Below are positions 33,218 through 40,302 of a stretch of 64,000 nt of DNA, one piece after another. A program made the translations under genes and the position numbers. Position 1 is the first letter of the stretch, and every line of letters starts with the position of its first letter. This DNA comes from Chloroflexota bacterium (GTDB lineage: Bacteria; Chloroflexota; Chloroflexia; Chloroflexales; Herpetosiphonaceae): positions 62,001-126,000 of the forward strand of contig JAIUOC010000005.1 of assembly GCA_020161265.1 (NCBI GenBank). Direction: 5' to 3'. The notes under the pieces were generated by a model. It was not told the origin of the DNA, ran no database searches, and worked only from the letters and a program-made list of their open reading frames with translations.

Positions 33218-35281
33218 GTGGCAAGAAAACCGTTTCGAACGCTGGTCAGTTTGACCTTGGCCTTAGGCGTGTTGATGGGCGGAACGTTGTTGAGTGCAGT
33301 AGCTGAACAATCAGCCACATTGCCCCCAATTAATGGGATGTGGGATAGTTCGCTTGGCAACAGCTTTCAAAAAGCTGGCTCGATTCATTCGTTGACGGTT
33401 GATCCAAGTAATAATCTCTACGTTGCTGGTGATTTTAATTTTATCAATCAAACTGAGGTGAATGGTTTAGCGCATTGGAATGGTTCAACATGGCAAGGCT
33501 ATGGGCTTCAGCCAAACGATGCTGGCAAAATTCACAAGGTATTGCCATTTGAGAATGAGCTATTTGCGATTGGCGATTTTGAGCGTTTGCAACAAGCCCA
33601 AAACAAAATTGCCCGTTGGAATGGTACAAGTTTTCAGCCAATCGGCAATGGTATTACCGGATTATTGCATCGCTTTTCGCCGGATATTACCGTTGCAACC
33701 TTGCATAGCTATAGCGAAACCCTCTATATTGGCGGCGAGTTTAGCCAATTTGCTGGTGAATTTGCCTATGCAATTGGCCAATGGAATGGCACGGTTCAAC
33801 CGCAAGCCACGATCTTCGATGGTAAAGTTACTAGCTTTGCCTCTGATGCTGATGAATTAATTGCTGGTGGCTATTTTACCCAAATTGATGGCGTGGATAG
33901 CCGTTTGGCACGCTTGGTTAATAATCAATGGGTTTCACTCGATGTTGGGATTGCCAATAATGCCTTTACGGTCTACTCAGCGAATAATACGATTTATCTT
34001 GTAGGCTATAATCTCAGTAGTCAAACCTATCGACTCTATCGCTGGGATGGTTCAAGCGCAACCAGCGTGGGTGGCCCACTTGATGTTGCCATTGACAATT
34101 TAGTTGTTCATGGCAATGATCTCTATATTCAAAGCAATCAGCAACTCTTGAAATTAGAAAACGATCAATGGCATGCTGCTAATTTGCCAGTGACAGTTAC
34201 CAAACTGACCGCTTTAGCTAGCAATGGCTCAACCCTTTACCTTGGCGGCGAATTGTTGGTGAATGGCAATCCAAGCCAAATTGTTGCTTGGAATGGTACG
34301 CAAGCCCAAAGTTTGGCGAGCTTGACGGTGATTGATGATCAAAACGTGGTCAGTGGTGATGCTGGTCGGCCAGTGATTACCGATTATGGAATCGGGAGTG
34401 CTCAAGGCTCAATTCAACGCTGGAATGGCACGAGCTGGGAAACCTTGGCAACTGATACGAATGATTCGTTTGGGCTTTCACAGTTTTATCGCACCAACAA
34501 TCAACTTTATAGCTTTTTCCTTGAACCACAAGCTTTAGCTACCGGCCAAGCGGCGAGTAATGTTTGGCGTTTGAATGGTACGACATGGACGAGCGCTGAT
34601 ATTAATCTCCAAGATTCAGTCAATTGGTATGAGTCAGGTCAACAGATCTTGGCGTATCTTTCACAACCGCAGGCAAGCCAACCAATAACTGGCATCTTGG
34701 AGTTTGATGGTGCAAACCTTAATCCACGGCTCCAACCCGCTTGGTTCAATCGCTCGGATTATCTCTTCTTCTTCGAGAATAATTTCTATGCGATCAATCT
34801 GCTGAATGATGTAGACTCGAACTTTTTAGAAATGCAGCGCTGGGATGGCCAAACCTGGCAAGAAATTCAGTTTATGGAAGTGCCTAAGGCTCGTTATAGC
34901 CTTAAACTGTGGCGTGGTCAGCTGTTTATGGTCAATACCGCTGGCAATTTCTACGAAATTAATCCTGATGGTAGTTTGGATGAAATTGCTACGGCTGACG
35001 GTGGCATTTATGCTTTGGCTGGGCGTGATGATGGTTTGCTCTATCTTGGTGGCGATTTCAGCACCATTGATGCAGCGGCAACTGGTCCAATCGCCAGCTT
35101 TGATGGCACGAATTTCCGTGGTTTGGTGAGCCAACCCAATGGTCGCGTCAGCTCACTGAGCGTTGATCACAATTATGTGTATGTTGCTGGCGATTTCACC
35201 AAAGTGGGCACAGTCGCATCGTTGGGTGTGGCGGTCTTTGTGCCGACCAAACAGGTCTATTTGCCAGCGGCAATGCGATAA
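33218..35281 (+). CDS. Secreted beta-propeller-like repeat protein
   Basis: 687 residues from a GTG at 33218 with AGGAAGG 9 bases upstream; an ATG at 33209 sits on top of that site. A Sec signal peptide (FRTLVSLTLALGVLMGG...AVAEQ) is followed by about a dozen blade-like repeats carrying W-N/D-G-T/S-x-W (HWNGSTWQGYG, ARWNGTSFQPIG, QRWNGTSWETL, QRWDGQTWQEI) and VAGDF or LGGDF strands. This looks like a beta-propeller of the Kelch or delta-60 kind. It ends QVYLPAAMR, a tail discussed in the findings. Likely extracellular or surface-bound; ligand unknown. Confidence 0.8.
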   Translation: MARKPFRTLVSLTLALGVLMGGTLLSAVAEQSATLPPINGMWDSSLGNSFQKAGSIHSLTVDPSNNLYVAGDFNFINQTEVNGLAHWNGSTWQGYGLQPNDAGKIHKVLPFENELFAIGDFERLQQAQNKIARWNGTSFQPIGNGITGLLHRFSPDITVATLHSYSETLYIGGEFSQFAGEFAYAIGQWNGTVQPQATIFDGKVTSFASDADELIAGGYFTQIDGVDSRLARLVNNQWVSLDVGIANNAFTVYSANNTIYLVGYNLSSQTYRLYRWDGSSATSVGGPLDVAIDNLVVHGNDLYIQSNQQLLKLENDQWHAANLPVTVTKLTALASNGSTLYLGGELLVNGNPSQIVAWNGTQAQSLASLTVIDDQNVVSGDAGRPVITDYGIGSAQGSIQRWNGTSWETLATDTNDSFGLSQFYRTNNQLYSFFLEPQALATGQAASNVWRLNGTTWTSADINLQDSVNWYESGQQILAYLSQPQASQPITGILEFDGANLNPRLQPAWFNRSDYLFFFENNFYAINLLNDVDSNFLEMQRWDGQTWQEIQFMEVPKARYSLKLWRGQLFMVNTAGNFYEINPDGSLDEIATADGGIYALAGRDDGLLYLGGDFSTIDAAATGPIASFDGTNFRGLVSQPNGRVSSLSVDHNYVYVAGDFTKVGTVASLGVAVFVPTKQVYLPAAMR

Positions 35282-35296
35282 TAATTTAAATATAAT

Positions 35297-35382
35297 CGTA
35301 TGGCATGACCCGCCAGCACGTAATTGGTATGATACTGGTGTCAAATTCAGGATCACCAGAGGCGTGTATGGCGGGTCATACG
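35297..35382. repeat. Nested hairpin with 11-bp perfect outer arms
   Basis: ATGACCCGCCA at 35305-35315 and TGGCGGGTCAT at 35369-35379 are perfect inverted repeats, with flanking CGTATG/CATACG outside and CTGGTG/CACCAG at 35335-35359 inside. It lies just past the secreted protein gene. It could be a large terminator-like structure or a short MITE-like element; it does not resemble the other dispersed repeats. Confidence 0.55.
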
Positions 35383-35489
35383 TGATTAGCTTGATAAAAG
35401 ATGGTTGCAAAAATCCAATTGTTGTCGAAGCTTAACTTGACGTTACCCGCAAATATTGCTAAAAATGAATCCTGATGCTAGAATAGTAG

Positions 35490-35504
35490 TTAGAATCATT
35501 CTAA
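35490..35504. promoter_or_regulatory. Fur/PerR-type box upstream of the regulator
   Basis: TTAGAAT-C-ATTCTAA, a perfect 7-1-7 inverted repeat ending 12 bases before the fur-family start codon. The geometry is that of Fur-family operators and predicts autoregulation. Confidence 0.85.
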
Positions 35505-35516
35505 GGTTGAAGCACA

Positions 35517-35951
35517 ATGGCAATTATGCAACCTGAAGAGCGGGCGCGTCGCCTATTACGCGAATTGGAACATCATGGTTATCGGCCAACGCCGCAGCGC
35601 GAAGCGGTTTGTTGGGCCTTGGCTCGCCATGGCGGTCATCCGACTGCTGCCGAGATTGTCGAAGTCGTTAAGCAGCATGGCATTGGTCAGGCCACAGTTT
35701 ATAACACGATTACAACCTTGGAAAAGCTGGGGGTTATTCAGTCGATGCCGTTGAATACCGATGAGCATACCCGCTATGATCTCGATACAACTCCGCATAT
35801 GAACTTTGTCTGTTCGCAATGCGGCGCGATTATCGATTGTCATGCACCACAGCTTGATTTGATGCTGGCCCAGATCGCCTCAACCGCCGGAGCAACCTTT
35901 GAATCGGCCAATGTGGTGGTTTACGGGCGTTGCGAACGTTGTAAAAATTAA
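35517..35951 (+). CDS. Fur-family regulator, PerR-like
   Basis: 144 residues. Winged-helix part: RPTPQREAVCWALARHGGHP and IGQATVYNTITTLEKLGVIQ. The structural zinc site is complete with Cys99, Cys102, Cys139 and Cys142. By hand alignment to Bacillus PerR, Asp88, His94 and Asp107 match regulatory metal ligands, while the equivalent of PerR His93 is Asn96. The subtype (PerR, Fur or Zur) is therefore not certain. Matching boxes lie before this gene and before the metal ATPase downstream, so it probably controls both in response to iron or peroxide. Confidence 0.9.
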   Translation: MAIMQPEERARRLLRELEHHGYRPTPQREAVCWALARHGGHPTAAEIVEVVKQHGIGQATVYNTITTLEKLGVIQSMPLNTDEHTRYDLDTTPHMNFVCSQCGAIIDCHAPQLDLMLAQIASTAGATFESANVVVYGRCERCKN

Positions 35952-35957
35952 ATCAGT

Positions 35958-35983
35958 AAAGAGTGCTTCGGCACTTTTTATTT
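35958..35983 (+). terminator. Terminator after the fur-family gene
   Basis: AAGAGTGC-TTCG-GCACTTTT, a tetraloop hairpin running into TTTTTATTT, 7 bases past the stop. It separates the regulator from the ATPase, which has its own operators. Confidence 0.8.
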
Positions 35984-35990
35984 AGACTCA

Positions 35991-36009
35991 ATTTAGAATG
36001 ATTCTAAAT
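35991..36009. promoter_or_regulatory. Fur/PerR-type box, ATPase promoter (distal)
   Basis: TTAGAAT-G-ATTCTAA at 35993-36007, identical in both arms to the box before the regulator gene and extended to a 9-1-9 palindrome by flanking AT and its complement. Confidence 0.85.
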
Positions 36010-36051
36010 AAAACTAATAAAACGGTTGTAATAGCCGAAATTTTTTTATCA

Positions 36052-36075
36052 GCAATTTAGAATGATTCTCATTGC
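36052..36075. promoter_or_regulatory. Fur/PerR-type box, ATPase promoter (proximal)
   Basis: TTAGAAT-G-ATTCTCA at 36057-36071, flanked by GCAAT and ATTGC that lengthen the dyad. It ends 15 bases before the ATPase start. Two boxes 64 bases apart could allow tight or cooperative control. Confidence 0.8.
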
Positions 36076-36090
36076 TAAGGAGCAGGTATC

Positions 36091-38010
36091 ATGACTACCA
36101 CAAGTGTTAATAGCCGCCACCTGCATGCTGAGGCCCAAGCCGAGCTTGATGAGCTAGCAGCGTTGCCATGGATGATGCGCCTAACCGCGATTTGTTTGAT
36201 CACCACAGGTTTGGGCTGGGTGGCCGGAAGTTTTGCGGGAGTGCCAACCTGGTTGCCTTGGCTGTTGTATGTGGTAGCGTTTGCTAGCGGCGGCTGGTTT
36301 CCGCTGGGCAATGCCTGGGAAAGCCTGCGCCAACGCGAATTCGATGTTAATTTCTTGATGATTGTGGCAGCAATTGGGGCCGCAGCAGTTGGTCAGCCCC
36401 GCGAAGGCGCAATTTTGATGTTTTTATTTGCGCTTTCCAATACGCTCGAAACCTATGCCATGGGGCGAACCCATCGGGCCGTCAATGCCCTGCTGGAGAT
36501 GGCTCCCGACCAAGCAACCCTGATCGCCGCTGATGGTACACAACAAGTCGTAGCCGTGGCCGATTTGGCGATTGGCGATCGGGTGTTGGTGCGGCCTGGC
36601 GAACGGATTCCGGTTGATGGGATTGTGCGGATCGGCGCTTCATCAATTAACGAAGCAGCAATTACTGGCGAATCAGTGCCAGTTGATAAAGGCGCTGGGA
36701 GCAAGGTTTTTGCTGGTACGCTTAATACCACTGGCGCTCTGACCATCGAAGTAACTGTAGCAGTTGGTGATACGACGTTGGCTCGTATTATCGAAACCGT
36801 AGCCGAAGCCCGCAGCCAAAAAGCCAAAGCCCAAGATTTTACCGATCGGGTGATTGGTCAATATTATGCCTATGCTGTGGTTGCCATGACCCTGTTGGCG
36901 ATTGCGATTCCTTTGTTGTTTCTCGATTGGAGCGTTAAAACCACGCTCTACCGGGCAATGGCACTGATGGTTGTGGCCTCGCCTTGTGCCTTGGTGATTT
37001 CAATTCCGGCGGCGATGCTTTCGGCCATGGCCAATGCTGCCCGCCACGGGATGTTGTTCAAAGGTGGGCGCTATCTTGAAGCTGCCGCTAAAATTAACGT
37101 CGTGGCCTTGGATAAAACTGGTACGCTGACCACAGGCCAATTGAGCGTGATGCAAACTATGGATCTTGGTCAACGACCAACTGAACAATGGCTAACCGCA
37201 GCAGCAGCGGTCGAAGCCTTCTCAGAACATCCCTTGGCCAAAGCGATTGTCGCCCATGCTCAAGATCAGAAACTGAACATTCCAACTGCGGTTGATTTCC
37301 AATCGATCACTGGGATGGGTGCGCAAGCCGATGTGCATGGCGAATTGGTGCAAGTTGGTCGGCCCCGTTTGTGGGGCGAGGCGGTGCTATCCCAAGCTGC
37401 CAAACTTGAAGCCCAAGGCGCAACTGTGATTGGCGTTGGCACAACCGAACAAGCCTGGGGCTTAATTGCTTTGGCTGATACGATTCGGCCTGATGCCAAG
37501 CAAGCGATTGCCGCGCTGCACGCTGTGGGTGTTGAACGGGTGGTATTGTTGACTGGTGATAATCAAGCTGTTGCTCAGCATGTGGCCGGCCAAATTGGCA
37601 TTGATGATGTGCGTGCTGAACTTTTGCCTGGTGATAAAGCCCAGATTATCGAAGAATTGCAACAGCGCTATGGCCCCGTTGCGATGGTTGGTGATGGCGT
37701 GAATGATGCACCAGCCTTGGCCACCGCCCAACTGGGTGTGGCAATGGGCGTTGCTGGCACTGATGTAGCTGTGCAAAGCGCCGATGTGTTGTTGCTGAGC
37801 GACGATCTGCTGAAATTGGCCGAGGCGTTACGGCTTGGCCGCCGCACCCAACGGATTGTTTGGCAAAATATTGCCTTTGCTGGCGGCGTGATTGTGGTGC
37901 TGATTGCTTCAGCCTTGTTTGGCAATATTGCCTTGCCGTTGGGCGTGGTTGGCCATGAAGGGAGCACCTTGTTGGTGGTTGCCAACGGCTTGCGCTTGCT
38001 GCGCCGCTAA
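36091..38010 (+). CDS. P1B-4 type metal-exporting ATPase (Fe(II)/Co(II) class)
   Basis: 639 residues, near the 637 of Bacillus PfeT, with no N-terminal metal-binding domain. The transport motif is SPC (Ser297-Pro298-Cys299), not CPC. The last membrane helix carries HEGST at 622-626 followed by NGLRLL; this SPC plus HEG(G/S)T pair defines the P1B-4 group. Phosphorylation Asp341 is in DKTGT; TGES and MVGDGVNDAPAL are present. Known members export Fe(II) or Co(II), and PfeT is PerR-controlled. AAGGAG precedes the start, and two Fur/PerR boxes lie upstream. Confidence 0.92.
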   Translation: MTTTSVNSRHLHAEAQAELDELAALPWMMRLTAICLITTGLGWVAGSFAGVPTWLPWLLYVVAFASGGWFPLGNAWESLRQREFDVNFLMIVAAIGAAAVGQPREGAILMFLFALSNTLETYAMGRTHRAVNALLEMAPDQATLIAADGTQQVVAVADLAIGDRVLVRPGERIPVDGIVRIGASSINEAAITGESVPVDKGAGSKVFAGTLNTTGALTIEVTVAVGDTTLARIIETVAEARSQKAKAQDFTDRVIGQYYAYAVVAMTLLAIAIPLLFLDWSVKTTLYRAMALMVVASPCALVISIPAAMLSAMANAARHGMLFKGGRYLEAAAKINVVALDKTGTLTTGQLSVMQTMDLGQRPTEQWLTAAAAVEAFSEHPLAKAIVAHAQDQKLNIPTAVDFQSITGMGAQADVHGELVQVGRPRLWGEAVLSQAAKLEAQGATVIGVGTTEQAWGLIALADTIRPDAKQAIAALHAVGVERVVLLTGDNQAVAQHVAGQIGIDDVRAELLPGDKAQIIEELQQRYGPVAMVGDGVNDAPALATAQLGVAMGVAGTDVAVQSADVLLLSDDLLKLAEALRLGRRTQRIVWQNIAFAGGVIVVLIASALFGNIALPLGVVGHEGSTLLVVANGLRLLRR

Positions 38011-38273
38011 CCAAAGAGCATAAAGGCCAGCAATAACAGCATTGCCGCTAACATAAACCATGCTAAAGGGTCCTTGCGCAATTGACGATTCAAATTGGGC
38101 AAGGGCTTTTTGTAGGTATATTCGTAGCCACAGTCAATGCACTGAACAAAATAGCGAAACATGTGAATACCAGATGTAAGTAATGGTTGCATTGACTGTT
38201 TTTTGCTACCACACTCAGGGCAAGCAAAACTGGCGTGGGTTTGATCTGCATGCGGAACCTGATAATCGGCCAT
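38007..38273 (-). CDS. Small zinc-ribbon protein with C-terminal membrane helix
   Basis: 88 residues from the ATG at 38273 with AAGGAG 7 bases upstream. Two CxxC pairs (CPECGSKKQS and CIDCGYEYTY) make a zinc ribbon, followed by a basic stretch and a single C-terminal hydrophobic helix (WFMLAAMLLLLAFMLFG). Probably tail-anchored, facing the cytoplasm. Function unknown. It overlaps the ATPase 3' end by 4 bases in convergent orientation. Confidence 0.72.
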   Translation of the reverse strand: MADYQVPHADQTHASFACPECGSKKQSMQPLLTSGIHMFRYFVQCIDCGYEYTYKKPLPNLNRQLRKDPLAWFMLAAMLLLLAFMLFG

Positions 38274-38311
38274 ATTTCTGCTCCTTGATTGGCTTGGGGC
38301 AAGCATTAATA

Positions 38312-38343
38312 ATGGGGAACAATCAATCACGATTGTTCCCCAT
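38312..38343 (-). terminator. Terminator of the CHASE4-STAS gene
   Basis: ATGGGGAACAATC and GATTGTTCCCCAT pair perfectly (13 bp) around a 6-base loop, followed on the minus strand by TATTAATG. It lies 36 bases past that gene's stop and ends its transcript before the zinc-ribbon gene. Confidence 0.8.
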
Positions 38344-38378
38344 CATAGCATGGCCAAAATTGGTTGAGAAGAGCGAAT

Positions 38379-39911
38379 TTAGCGCCGAATGCTCCAAGCA
38401 ATGCCTGCCTGCAAGCTGCTAAATGTGGTAAGTTGGTTCAACTGCTGGCCGAAGCCAACTAACGATTGAGCAATCTCTGGGCTGAGGCCCGTTAGCACCA
38501 ATTGAGCGCCGAGCAAGCGCACAGCCTTGGCGGCCTTGAGCAACATTTCGGCGGTAAAGCCATCAATTTGGGCGACCCCAGTAATATCGATGATGGCGAT
38601 CCGAGCGCGTTGTTGCTCAACCCCTTGCAATAATGTGCCCAAAATGTGGTTAGCCCGCGCCTGATCGATCGCGCCGACCAAGGGCATCACCAACATATCA
38701 TCGCGGAAGGGAATTAACGGCGTGGCTTGCTCGGCGATCACAAACTCTTGAGCTTTGATTAATTGTTCTTGGAGCGCTAGTTGCTCAGTTTGGGCCGCCA
38801 AGGTATTGGCTTGCAGTTGATTGCGCTCAGCCTCAGCCGCTGCGGTTGCGAGCTGCGCTTGTTCGAGCACGTTCAAGGTTTGATTAATGCTGGTCGCCAA
38901 GCCCGCAACCTCATCGTTGCCCACCACCGCTACCCGTTCGTGCAGATTATTGGCAACGTGTTTGATTTCGCTGCTCAAGCGCAACACACGGTTGATGACC
39001 ACTCGATTGAGCAAAAAGTACAACACAATGCCACCAACTGCGGTTACCAGAAAGGTCAAAATCACTACAAACTGCAAGGCATGATGGCCTTGGTTGTAGA
39101 TTGTGCGTGGCCGAATAATGTTGATAATCAGGGCTGGGTTGCCTTGGAGATCGTTGATTTGTTGCAAGCCACGCAAGGCATGTTCATCGATTGGGATGAT
39201 TTGGCGGGGATTGACATCACTCAATTGCTGAATGCTGCTTGTCAGATCGCTTGGTGGATTCAGTACATCTTCCAAGCTGAAGGGAAAGAGAGTGACCGCC
39301 GCTAAATCATTCAGCACCTGTTGATCAAGGTAGCGCCCAAAAATCACCGTGCCGCGAATTGGCCCTTGGCCTTGGCTATCAATAATCGGACGAGCAGCAA
39401 CCAACACAATGCGCTCTTGAAAACGCACAATACCCAAGTTGCGTTGGCTGGGGTCGCTAAACGTCGTTAGTTGCGGAATTTGCTGTACAAATGGCAAAAA
39501 GCTTGCTGGTAAATCGTTAAATATATCTGTTTCGGCCATTCGACCATATACTAAAGCTTGTTGCTGGTTGAGAAAGGCCATAATATTAAATTTATAGGTC
39601 GCGAAAACATCATCGCCAGCATTGTTGCTAATGTAATCAGCATCGGGAGCCTCGATAAAGGCATAGGTATCATCCCAGGTTGACCATGAAACCAAGGCGG
39701 TGTCGAGGCGATTTTGCTCAAACTGCAAGGCATTTAATACCCGATCAAGGTCGGTTTGCATTGAGGTTGTTTCAAGCTCGGCAAACGATTGGAGCAACAA
39801 GATACGCAGCGGAAAAATGAGGATAGCTACCAGCAACACGAGGCTGGCTCCTAGCACAATTTTGGTTTGGCGACGCAGCGAGGTCGTGCCAGTTGATGGC
39901 GCAGATGTCAT
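38379..39911 (-). CDS. CHASE4-HAMP-STAS membrane sensor
   Basis: 510 residues from the ATG at 39911; a TTG 12 bases up is an alternative. Order: TM1 (VLGASLVLLVAILIFPLRIL), extracellular CHASE4-like domain with WSTWDDTYAFI, TM2 near residue 275, HAMP (RVVINRVLRLSSEIKHVANN), coiled coil, then STAS at about 395-510. STAS core DITGVAQIDGFTAEMLLKAA resembles RsbR, but the phosphorylatable Thr of the usual Asp-Thr is Gly here. It probably feeds a partner-switching or stressosome complex. No kinase is adjacent. Confidence 0.83.
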   Translation of the reverse strand: MTSAPSTGTTSLRRQTKIVLGASLVLLVAILIFPLRILLLQSFAELETTSMQTDLDRVLNALQFEQNRLDTALVSWSTWDDTYAFIEAPDADYISNNAGDDVFATYKFNIMAFLNQQQALVYGRMAETDIFNDLPASFLPFVQQIPQLTTFSDPSQRNLGIVRFQERIVLVAARPIIDSQGQGPIRGTVIFGRYLDQQVLNDLAAVTLFPFSLEDVLNPPSDLTSSIQQLSDVNPRQIIPIDEHALRGLQQINDLQGNPALIINIIRPRTIYNQGHHALQFVVILTFLVTAVGGIVLYFLLNRVVINRVLRLSSEIKHVANNLHERVAVVGNDEVAGLATSINQTLNVLEQAQLATAAAEAERNQLQANTLAAQTEQLALQEQLIKAQEFVIAEQATPLIPFRDDMLVMPLVGAIDQARANHILGTLLQGVEQQRARIAIIDITGVAQIDGFTAEMLLKAAKAVRLLGAQLVLTGLSPEIAQSLVGFGQQLNQLTTFSSLQAGIAWSIRR

Positions 39912-39989
39912 AATACGATGCAACCTATCTAGATTGGCTGGGTAGAATTGTGCGCCTATGATAGCACGTTCTCTGCTTGGTTGGGGTAG

Positions 39990-40180
39990 GTTGATTTATG
40001 AAGGTTGGCTATAGGCTAGAGGCTATTGGCTGCAATTAATCTTCCGATAGCCTTTAGCCTATAGCCATAATTACTCTGCGCCGCTGCGTTAAAACCCAAC
40101 CCACTCACTTCCTGACCCCTGATCCCTAGCCCCTGACCCCTCGCTCTTCATCCTTCATCCCTCATCCTTCATCCTTATAC
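39990..40180. repeat. Dispersed modular intergenic repeat, copy 8
   Basis: Within the 391-base gap 39912-40302. Inverted arms built on TTGGCTATAGGCTAGAGGCT and AGCCTTTAGCCTATAGCC, then CTCTGCGCCGCTGCGTTAAA, TGACCCCTGATCCCTAGCCC and CATCCTTCATCCCTCATCC. The last 120 bases are very AT-rich (aaaattttttatacttatac) and probably hold the protease promoter. No gene is seen. Confidence 0.78.
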
Positions 40181-40302
40181 TCAAATTCACCCTAGTAATT
40201 TGGGTAAAAATTTTTTATACTTATACAATTGATTTCCCTCAACGGTGTGCAATATTTATAATTCTCTCGTGGCACACCTACCACAACCACCTGGAGGTCG
40301 GC

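Noticed and set aside
33218..35281. Propeller-like protein as a galactose-oxidase or enzyme
   Set aside because: Only structural repeats are visible; no catalytic residues can be identified, so no activity is claimed.
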